Positions 1 through 5,117 of a stretch of DNA of 6,041 nt are shown here, piece by piece. The position numbers and the translations under genes are program-made. Every line of letters begins with the position of its first letter. Within the stretch, counting starts at the first letter, position 1. The stretch comes from Acetobacter sp. CAG:977. GTDB taxonomy: Bacteria > Pseudomonadota > Alphaproteobacteria > CAAGCB01 > CAG-977. The DNA is taken from NCBI GenBank assembly GCA_000434295.1, contig HF994930.1, positions 1 to 6,041 of the forward strand, in the 5' to 3' direction. The notes under the pieces were generated by a model. That model saw only the letters and a list, made by a program, of their open reading frames with translations, made no database searches and was not told the DNA's origin.

Positions 1-264
1 GACATCATCGCCGTAACCGCCTTCGATCTCGTCATTTCCGGCTCCTCCGTCTATAATGTCGTCTCCGTCACCGCCGTCAATAACATCGTTTCCACTGCCG
101 CCGGTAATGGTATCGTTGCCGGCTCCTCCTTCTATTTCATCATCGCCGCTACCGCCGTCTATCGTATCATTTCCTGCGTATCCGCGAATCACATCATCAT
201 CGCCCAAACCGTTTAATGTGTCATTGTTCGAAGTTCCTATAATGTTATCCGCACCATTTGTCCC
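1..264 (-). repeat. RTX nonapeptide block 6, cut by the window edge (residues 1348-1435)
   Basis: At least nine complete nonapeptides and part of a tenth are present, from GTNGADNII through GGSGDDEIE, GGAGNDTIT and GGDGDDIID to GGYGDDV at the edge. It is already the longest block in the window and was still continuing, so the end of the protein is not near enough to see. Confidence 0.93.
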
Positions 265-3200
265 GTGCAAAGGTTCCAGTGCCAGACGTTCCATAAAATC
301 AATATCCGGGTCAGTCCCGTTTAAAAATTTGATTGTTTCCAAATGATATGCTTCTTCGTTTTCCGAAGCAGACTTTGTTAACAAAAGAGAAGAACCGTCC
401 GGCAAAGAAATTTTGACCGAAGTTGTTGAACGTTCAATTACGATGTCTTCGGCTGAAACATTTTCGTCAATTTCAATAACGTTCAATCCGTAATCATCTG
501 TAATTTCATCGTGTCCGCCGTTTAATTCCAAACGATAAGTATCGTTACCGGCTCCTCCTAACAGTATATCGTTGCCTGCTCCGCCGACTAACAAATCGTC
601 CCCGTCGCCGCCATCAAGGGTATCATCACCGTCGCCGCCGTATAAAGTATCTGCGCCGGCATAACCTTTTAAGGTGTCAAAACCGCCGTATCCGTATATA
701 GTATCGTTAGAAGCGGATCCGTTTATTATATTTTTTCCCTCAGTCCCGTGTATGGGTAAGGATTGCAACACCGTTGAAACGGACAATGCCTCATCAGTCC
801 CGTTTAAAAATCTGATTTCAGAAATATGAGTAGCGACATCTTCCGGATTTGCGCCGCCGACAATTTTAAGAGACGAACCGTCATTTAACATCAAGAACAG
901 ATCGTTCATTTCCCGTTTAAAAGCAACATCTTCTGCCGAAACATCTTCGTTTAATTCGACAACGTTTGTCCCCAGACTGTCGGATATTTCGTCCTTGCCG
1001 TAACCGAAACCGAAACGGTACACGTCATTTCCAGCGCCGCCTTTTAAAACGTCATCGCCTTCTCCCCCGTCCAACAGGTCGTTTCCGTCCCCGCCGTCAA
1101 GAATATCGTTACCAGTCCGCCCGATCAAAGTATTATTAGAAGCATCTCCTTTTAAATTATCGTCAAACAACGTCCCTTTTATAGGCAACTCCAATAATTT
1201 TTGGCGCAGATTCACCGTCGTTCCGTCGGCATATTTTAAAATGATGCCGTAATTTGAAGAGTTATTCACAAAATTTTTAAGCGTCAAACGGCTATGATCA
1301 GAAAGCTCAATATACAATGCTCCTGATGTTCTGCCGAAAGTAACATCATCGGAAGTAATGCCGGCATCCAGCAAAATAACATCGCCATTAAAAGAATCTT
1401 CTTCTATCACGTCGTCATTACGCCCGAAACCGAACTTATATGTATCGGCGCCCGAACCTCCGCGCAATATATCGTTTCCGCTTCCGCCATCCAAAACGTC
1501 GTCGCCTGCTCCGCCAATCAGAGTATCGTTTCCGAATCCGCCGTTTAAAGTATCGTTGCCGTTATCTCCGTCAATCGTATCGTTCCTATCCGTTCCCGTA
1601 ATGACGTCGGCAAGCCCGGAACCAAAAATCGTGTCACCTTCGTTCTGCCCCGTATTTACCGTGACATGCTCGTTCAAATCATTCCAAACGGTTCCGTCTG
1701 CAAAGCGTAATCTAAACGGCATATTTCCTGCGGAATAATAATTTTTAAGGGTTAGAACGTCATAAATCGTCGGATCATCCGTTGTACCGTAGATAGAAAC
1801 ATATAAATGACTGTTATCTCTGCTAATTAAAATATCATTCGCAGTCAATCCTTCGCCTAAAAGGATTTCATCAACATCATTTTCGTTTTTATCGGTTTCA
1901 ATAATCGTATCTTTGCCTGAACCGCGGCCGAACTTATAAACATCGGACCCTAATCCCCCGTAGAGCATATCATTTCCCGAACCGCCGTCCAAAACGTCAT
2001 TGCCGTCTTCGCCGTACAAAATATCGTCGCCGTTTCCGCCCTTCAGCGTATCGTTCCCCGAACCGCCAAAGATAATGTCATTTCCGCCCAAACCGTCATA
2101 AGTATCGTTTCCGTCCGTTCCGATATAGAAATTTTCCATATCGTTCGGCACTTTCACCATTTCAAAAATATCATCACGCGTCCAAACCGTTTGCTCTTCA
2201 TCCGAAAACTTAATCGTGTCAACGGCTGATTGAGACAGGCCGCGCTCATCAAAATAGCTGAAAATGCGCAAACTGTCATTTTCGCCGAAACTAATGATCA
2301 GGTCATAACCTTCTCTATAAACAACGGCATTATCAGGAGACAGCCCCTCTTTAAATAAAATCGTATCGGAGTAATTACCGCTTGACGATTGAAAATTACT
2401 GATCTTGTCATGACCGAAGCCCTGTTCAAAGACATAAGTATCATCCCCATTGCCGCCAAGCAAAGTATCATTCCCCGAACCGCCGTTCAAAGTATCGTTA
2501 CCGTTGCCTCCCGAAATGTAATCATCCCCGGCCAAACCGAACAACTGATCGTCAAAATCCGTCCCTTTTATCGTGTCATTGAATGGCGTACCGACATTAT
2601 CCGCGCCTAAAGAAGCCAAAGCCAATTCAAACGAACTTCCTTCTCCGGAAGGATCTCCCGCCGCCCGAAAAGCATCAATAACATCTTGACCCAATTCTCC
2701 GTAAACTTTTAAAACCTTGGCAAAATCGTTCAGGAACAGTATCCCGTCCGTCCCCGCCGCTTCATACCCCGTTTCCAACAACTCCAAAGCCGCGGAAATA
2801 TCAACTTCCCACTTTTCCGTTGACGTATTCCAATTTATCGTTACGGCATCCGCATAAGTTTTCATATGCGTCTGGGACAACAAAGCTCCGTCTATATAAT
2901 CTTTCAGTTGTTCAAACGCGTCCAACAATATCGGTGTTGCATGACCGTGAGGGTTCGGGTCACGTTCTCCCCAACACCATGTTCCTAAATATTCTTCCCC
3001 TAAAAACTCTTCCAATGTTTCCAGTTTGCGAGCATCACCGATCGCATTGCCGTATAACATTCTTGCTGCGCGGCTTTCGGGATCGACGTCAATCACTCCT
3101 GCCCAAGTATAAATCAGATCAATTAAAATCCCGTCCCGAACAGCACGGTTCGTCGTCGAGGCATATTGTTGAACCAGTCCCTTTAATTCCCCCGTCGTAT

Positions 3201-4305
3201 CCAAAGCCATCGCCGTTTGCAAATTATGCACGTTGCCGAATCCCTCGACTTCGGGAAGAAGAGCTATTTCATCGGATATGACGACATCGGTCAAATCAAC
3301 CGTATCCGCATAATCGGCATCAAACCAAACGTCCGTTATTGTTCCCGATGTACCGTCCGTACGCATAAACGTTCCCGTTTGTCCGTGTTCGTTTCCGTTA
3401 TCATCCGTAAAGGATTGATTTTGATAATTCAGATTAACGGATACGACACCCGCTTCGTTTAACGTTTTCAATTCCCCGTCGTCAACAACGCCGTTTCCGT
3501 TCTTGTCCTGCCAAACTTTAACTTCTCCGAACGCTTCGTCGTCGCCGTCAAATACGCCGTCCTGATTGGTATCTAAATCCGCCAACGCTTCAAATCCGTT
3601 TGCGGCTTTCGTATCGTCGGACAACAATGTTTGATCCCCGAACAGTTCGTTTCCGTCGTCAATTTGTCCGTTGTTATTTAAATCACGAACCAGTATCCCG
3701 TCATTTTCAGACGCCCATCCGCTTTTTTCCGCGAAACCGTTTCCGTCATGGTCAAAATATACGCCATCATTTACCGATACCGTTTCCACCCCGTTTCCGT
3801 CCAAATCCAAAATTAACGGCGATCGCGTTGTTTCTGCCGAGTAAAAGGAGGACTGAAGATTTTGAGGTAATGTTCCTTGACGATTACCGGAAACAACCAA
3901 CTCTCCTAAAGAAGAAGTCGCAGGAAAAGATGCAGAAGATATATCTAGATAATCATAATCCTCGTATGAAATTGTAGCGATTGATAACCTTTTTTCATAT
4001 ATAATATCAACAGCGATAGGTTCAAGTGTATGTTGAGTTTCCAAGTATAAAATAAATGGAGGAACAGATGTTTGATTATATATAGTAAAATCAACAGATG
4101 TAGATTTTATCGCAAAGTCCTTAATTATTTTCTTTTCTCCTCCATCCCAATAAACAACAGTTATCATTAATGTTTGTAAAAAATTATTTGGAAGATCAAT
4201 AGACAAAGATACGTTAAAAGCATCCTTATGTACGCTATATTCGTCTACATAAAATTTTTGCTTCCATCCCGTTAACTTAGAAAATAACGTTTCTGTTTTG
4301 TGCAT
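1..4305 (-). CDS. Large RTX calcium-binding protein with FrpC-like module (3' end beyond window)
   Basis: An open frame of 1435 codons runs from ATG at 4305 and leaves the window still open. Residues 1-156 form an unrecognised, probably beta-rich domain without a signal peptide. Residues 157-345 resemble the self-processing module of Neisseria FrpC, with acidic calcium-binding motifs LDLDGNGVE (166-174), FDHDGNG (184-190) and RDLNNNGQIDDGNELFGD (207-224). Residues 346-570 resemble the helical part that follows it in FrpC (GFGNVHNLQTAMALD near 355). From 572 on, six blocks of GGxGxDxUx nonapeptides alternate with five linkers of about 100 residues resembling HCBP-related domains. RTX proteins of this kind are normally exported by type I secretion using a C-terminal signal and fold on binding calcium outside the cell; that C-terminus is not in the window. 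The gene follows the 129-residue membrane-protein gene after 15 bases with a strong ribosome binding site, so co-transcription is likely. The first 156 codons are much more AT-rich than the rest, suggesting a chimera. The target or enzymatic activity cannot be told. Confidence 0.93.
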   Translation of the reverse strand, partial: MHKTETLFSKLTGWKQKFYVDEYSVHKDAFNVSLSIDLPNNFLQTLMITVVYWDGGEKKIIKDFAIKSTSVDFTIYNQTSVPPFILYLETQHTLEPIAVDIIYEKRLSIATISYEDYDYLDISSASFPATSSLGELVVSGNRQGTLPQNLQSSFYSAETTRSPLILDLDGNGVETVSVNDGVYFDHDGNGFAEKSGWASENDGILVRDLNNNGQIDDGNELFGDQTLLSDDTKAANGFEALADLDTNQDGVFDGDDEAFGEVKVWQDKNGNGVVDDGELKTLNEAGVVSVNLNYQNQSFTDDNGNEHGQTGTFMRTDGTSGTITDVWFDADYADTVDLTDVVISDEIALLPEVEGFGNVHNLQTAMALDTTGELKGLVQQYASTTNRAVRDGILIDLIYTWAGVIDVDPESRAARMLYGNAIGDARKLETLEEFLGEEYLGTWCWGERDPNPHGHATPILLDAFEQLKDYIDGALLSQTHMKTYADAVTINWNTSTEKWEVDISAALELLETGYEAAGTDGILFLNDFAKVLKVYGELGQDVIDAFRAAGDPSGEGSSFELALASLGADNVGTPFNDTIKGTDFDDQLFGLAGDDYISGGNGNDTLNGGSGNDTLLGGNGDDTYVFEQGFGHDKISNFQSSSGNYSDTILFKEGLSPDNAVVYREGYDLIISFGENDSLRIFSYFDERGLSQSAVDTIKFSDEEQTVWTRDDIFEMVKVPNDMENFYIGTDGNDTYDGLGGNDIIFGGSGNDTLKGGNGDDILYGEDGNDVLDGGSGNDMLYGGLGSDVYKFGRGSGKDTIIETDKNENDVDEILLGEGLTANDILISRDNSHLYVSIYGTTDDPTIYDVLTLKNYYSAGNMPFRLRFADGTVWNDLNEHVTVNTGQNEGDTIFGSGLADVITGTDRNDTIDGDNGNDTLNGGFGNDTLIGGAGDDVLDGGSGNDILRGGSGADTYKFGFGRNDDVIEEDSFNGDVILLDAGITSDDVTFGRTSGALYIELSDHSRLTLKNFVNNSSNYGIILKYADGTTVNLRQKLLELPIKGTLFDDNLKGDASNNTLIGRTGNDILDGGDGNDLLDGGEGDDVLKGGAGNDVYRFGFGYGKDEISDSLGTNVVELNEDVSAEDVAFKREMNDLFLMLNDGSSLKIVGGANPEDVATHISEIRFLNGTDEALSVSTVLQSLPIHGTEGKNIINGSASNDTIYGYGGFDTLKGYAGADTLYGGDGDDTLDGGDGDDLLVGGAGNDILLGGAGNDTYRLELNGGHDEITDDYGLNVIEIDENVSAEDIVIERSTTSVKISLPDGSSLLLTKSASENEEAYHLETIKFLNGTDPDIDFMERLALEPLHGTNGADNIIGTSNNDTLNGLGDDDVIRGYAGNDTIDGGSGDDEIEGGAGNDTITGGSGNDVIDGGDGDDIIDGGAGNDEIEGGYGDDV
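535..747 (-). repeat. RTX nonapeptide block 5 (residues 1187-1257)
   Basis: Eight nonapeptides run from GTEGKNIIN through GYGGFDTLK and GGDGDDTLD to GGAGNDTYR. The first four are degenerate and the last four are near consensus, so strong calcium sites are concentrated at the C-terminal side of the block. Confidence 0.93.
1018..1176 (-). repeat. RTX nonapeptide block 4 (residues 1044-1096)
   Basis: Six nonapeptides run from GTLFDDNLK through GDASNNTLI and GGDGNDLLD to GGAGNDVYR. It is preceded by the joint LPIKGT, a form of the LPI(K/H)GT joint that also precedes block 5. Confidence 0.93.
1438..1623 (-). repeat. RTX nonapeptide block 3 (residues 895-956)
   Basis: Seven nonapeptides run from the degenerate GSGLADVIT through GDNGNDTLN and GGAGDDVLD to GGSGADTYK. 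The DTY signature again lies 166 residues after that of block 2. Confidence 0.93.
1936..2121 (-). repeat. RTX nonapeptide block 2 (residues 729-790)
   Basis: Seven tandem nonapeptides run from GTDGNDTYD through GGSGNDTLK and GGNGDDILY to GGLGSDVYK. The DVY signature lies 166 residues after that of block 1. Confidence 0.93.
2434..2592 (-). repeat. RTX nonapeptide block 1 (residues 572-624)
   Basis: Six tandem nonapeptides run from GTPFNDTIK through GGNGNDTLN and GGSGNDTLL to GGNGDDTYV. Such repeats form a calcium-filled parallel beta roll. The block ends in the DTY signature that begins the next linker. Confidence 0.93.
3286..3819 (-). other. FrpC-like self-processing-type calcium-binding module (residues 163-340)
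   Basis: The region starts PLILDLDGNGVETV and contains FDHDGNG, GILVRDLNNNGQIDDGNELFGD, then ADLDTNQDGVFDGDDEAF and KVWQDKNGNGVVDDGEL, the ordered acidic motifs known from the FrpC and ApxIVA self-processing modules. In those proteins calcium triggers cleavage of an Asp-Pro bond at the start of the module. Here the residue before the Pro is Ser162, so the scissile Asp is absent and self-cleavage at this site is not expected. The family match is from memory of the sequence pattern; the end of the module is approximate. Confidence 0.7.
3581..3838 (-). repeat. 258-bp direct repeat, left copy (inside the intact FrpC-like module)
   Basis: This segment encodes residues 157-242 of the large RTX gene. 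It matches 5125-5382 at a constant offset of 1544 bases with six mismatches by hand alignment and no gaps. Similarity stops sharply at both ends. Only one mismatch changes the protein (Ala198 here, Val in the other copy). In this copy the coding continues into DLDTNQDG, the complete module. Confidence 0.95.
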
Positions 4306-4309
4306 AAAA

Positions 4310-4316
4310 CCTCCCC
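4310..4316 (-). promoter_or_regulatory. Ribosome binding site of the RTX gene
   Basis: GGGGAGG lies four bases (TTTT) before ATG 4305, inside the 15-base gap after the stop of the preceding gene. It fixes the RTX start and shows that the AT-rich N-terminal domain is a genuine translation start and not an internal stretch. Confidence 0.75.
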
Positions 4317-4320
4317 ATAC

Positions 4321-4710
4321 TTACGAAAAAAAGTTGTTTCCCGTTATAATAACTTTTAGTTGCATAAACAGCACAGAATCCGTGAGCATATTACAAGGAT
4401 TTGCGAATTCAAGGAACCAAATCCTACTACCCAAATAGGATAATAATGTATAAGGAACGCCAAATAACAAAACTGTAATACATAAACTGATAAAAGCATA
4501 TATAGAGAGAAAAGTCATTTTTATAACACTATTTCTCATCTGGCGGTACATGTAAACAAAAGAAATTATAAAATACCATAGCACAATAGTATTTTTAATA
4601 AAATTTATAATAAAATTAAATTTAACCAAAGGATGATAAATAATCACTCCTATAAAAAAGTGAGAAAATAAAATCCATAAAATCATATTATTTTGAATAA
4701 TTTTTTTCAT
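4321..4710 (-). CDS. Small integral membrane protein, 129 aa, unknown function
   Basis: ATG at 4710 begins MKKIIQNNM and the frame ends at TAA (4321-4323). A TTG six bases upstream at 4716 would add two residues, but the GAGG motif at 4722-4719 is eight bases from the ATG and only two from the TTG, so the ATG is preferred. Three hydrophobic segments can be seen: about residues 9-26, 32-55 and 63-85. A less hydrophobic tail of about 40 residues with one Cys (C106) follows. No family was recognised. The gene starts two bases after the stop of the 107-residue gene and ends 15 bases before the RTX gene, so the three look like one transcription unit. Base composition is very AT-rich compared with the RTX DNA on both sides, pointing to a foreign origin. 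A membrane immunity or accessory protein for the neighbouring RTX proteins is possible from context only. Confidence 0.75.
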   Translation of the reverse strand: MKKIIQNNMILWILFSHFFIGVIIYHPLVKFNFIINFIKNTIVLWYFIISFVYMYRQMRNSVIKMTFLSIYAFISLCITVLLFGVPYTLLSYLGSRIWFLEFANPCNMLTDSVLFMQLKVIITGNNFFS

Positions 4711-4712
4711 TT

Positions 4713-5036
4713 TCAATACCTCATATATATAAGCAAAAATGGAGAATAGACCTTAAAGCAAAACAAACAAATACAAAACAATAAATACAAAATATATGAT
4801 AGAAAAACACTCACCTTGTAAAGCAAAAACAACAAAACAAAATAAAATAAAGCAATAGTCATATTCAAAAACATTGGGATTAAAAAATATAATCTAGCAC
4901 TGCAATCAGAATAGACGCATGAATCAATATATGACAAATAAAGCGCATTATACGAATACGCCGCAACAGCATTAGATACAATTAAAATAACAATTTTAAA
5001 AGCATCTCTAGGAATGTTTTTAAAAAATTGAAGCAC
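4713..5036 (-). CDS. Small integral membrane protein, 107 aa, unknown function
   Basis: The frame opens with GTG at 5036 (MLQFFKNIPRDAF) and ends at TGA (4713-4715). An in-frame TGA at 5051-5049 rules out a much longer N-terminus. AAGG at 5049-5046 lies nine bases before the GTG and serves as ribosome binding site. Three hydrophobic segments are visible: about residues 12-33, 50-72 and 75-94. The first loop holds a cysteine pair (C40 and C45) that could form a disulfide if the loop is periplasmic; C88, C90 and C93 cluster in the third segment. No family was recognised. It is the first gene after the truncated RTX gene and is tightly coupled to the next membrane-protein gene (two-base gap after its stop). 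A 60-base sample (4741-4800) has 14 G/C, compared with 30 of 60 in RTX DNA at 3541-3600. GTG start and lack of homology leave some doubt. Confidence 0.68.
   Translation of the reverse strand: MLQFFKNIPRDAFKIVILIVSNAVAAYSYNALYLSYIDSCVYSDCSARLYFLIPMFLNMTIALFYFVLLFLLYKVSVFLSYILYLLFCICLFCFKVYSPFLLIYMRY
4719..4722 (-). promoter_or_regulatory. Ribosome binding site deciding the start of the 129-aa membrane protein
   Basis: GAGG lies within the last codons of the 107-residue gene, eight bases before ATG 4710. It favours that ATG over the TTG at 4716 and suggests translational coupling between the two membrane-protein genes. Confidence 0.55.
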
Positions 5037-5045
5037 TGAAATCGA

Positions 5046-5049
5046 CCTT
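5046..5049 (-). promoter_or_regulatory. Ribosome binding site of the 107-aa membrane protein
   Basis: AAGG (within GAAGG) lies nine bases before the GTG at 5036 and is the only purine-rich motif at a suitable distance. It supports the non-ATG start. Confidence 0.45.
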
Positions 5050-5074
5050 CAAACCACAAATGTTATCTTTAATA

Positions 5075-5103
5075 AATATCTCAAATCAGAAAAACAATTT
5101 CAA
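5075..5103 (-). promoter_or_regulatory. Candidate sigma-70-type promoter in the spacer upstream of the membrane-protein genes
   Basis: On the minus strand TTGAAA (5103-5098) is followed after 17 bases by GATATT (5080-5075), matching five and four of six consensus positions. It lies in the 81-base spacer (5037-5117) between the truncated gene and the GTG start. The spacer shows no clear hairpin plus T-run, so read-through from upstream is also possible. AT-rich DNA produces such matches by chance. Confidence 0.3.
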
Positions 5104-5117
5104 CCTATACAATAGTT

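Larger units (their letters stand above)
265..2433 (-). other. Five HCBP-related-like linkers between RTX blocks
   Basis: The linkers lie at 2122-2433, 1624-1935, 1177-1437, 748-1017 and 265-534, interleaved with RTX blocks 2-5. Each starts with a pattern like YxFGxGxGxDxI, followed by a leucine or isoleucine plus acidic stretch (DTILFKEGLSPDNAVVYR in the first), a DLIISFGEND-like strand pair, and a closing strand like IKFSDEEQTVW or LRFADGTVW. This order fits the haemolysin-type calcium-binding-related domain that commonly follows RTX blocks. The last two linkers are most alike (VSAEDVAFKR and VSAEDIVIER; IRFLNGTD and IKFLNGTD), suggesting the latest module duplication. The domain name is a pattern match from memory. 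Confidence 0.65.

Noticed and set aside
56..346. Plus-strand open frame rich in Pro and Ser antisense to RTX block 6
   Set aside because: It is the reverse image of the GGxGxDxUx repeats, whose minus-strand frame is unmistakable; the same holds for the similar plus-strand frame at 1358-1738.
1..2592. CRISPR-like or satellite array suggested by the regular 27-base periodicity
   Set aside because: The periodicity is that of coding nonapeptides in one frame, with varied codons and no identical repeat-spacer pattern.
2941..3000. Asp-Pro bonds at residues 409-410 and 449-450 as alternative self-cleavage sites
   Set aside because: They lie well after the FrpC-like module and not at its start, where the known cleavage takes place, so there is no reason to assign processing to them.
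2389..3462. Three further plus-strand open frames (2389-2610, 2820-3281, 3217-3462)
   Set aside because: They lie opposite the FrpC-like helical region and RTX block 1, overlap each other, and show no family pattern or start signal.
3600..3977. Plus-strand open frame sharing much of its sequence with another at 5060-5461
   Set aside because: The shared part is only the complement of the 258-bp direct repeat; both frames lie opposite well-supported minus-strand coding DNA and have no suitable ribosome binding site.
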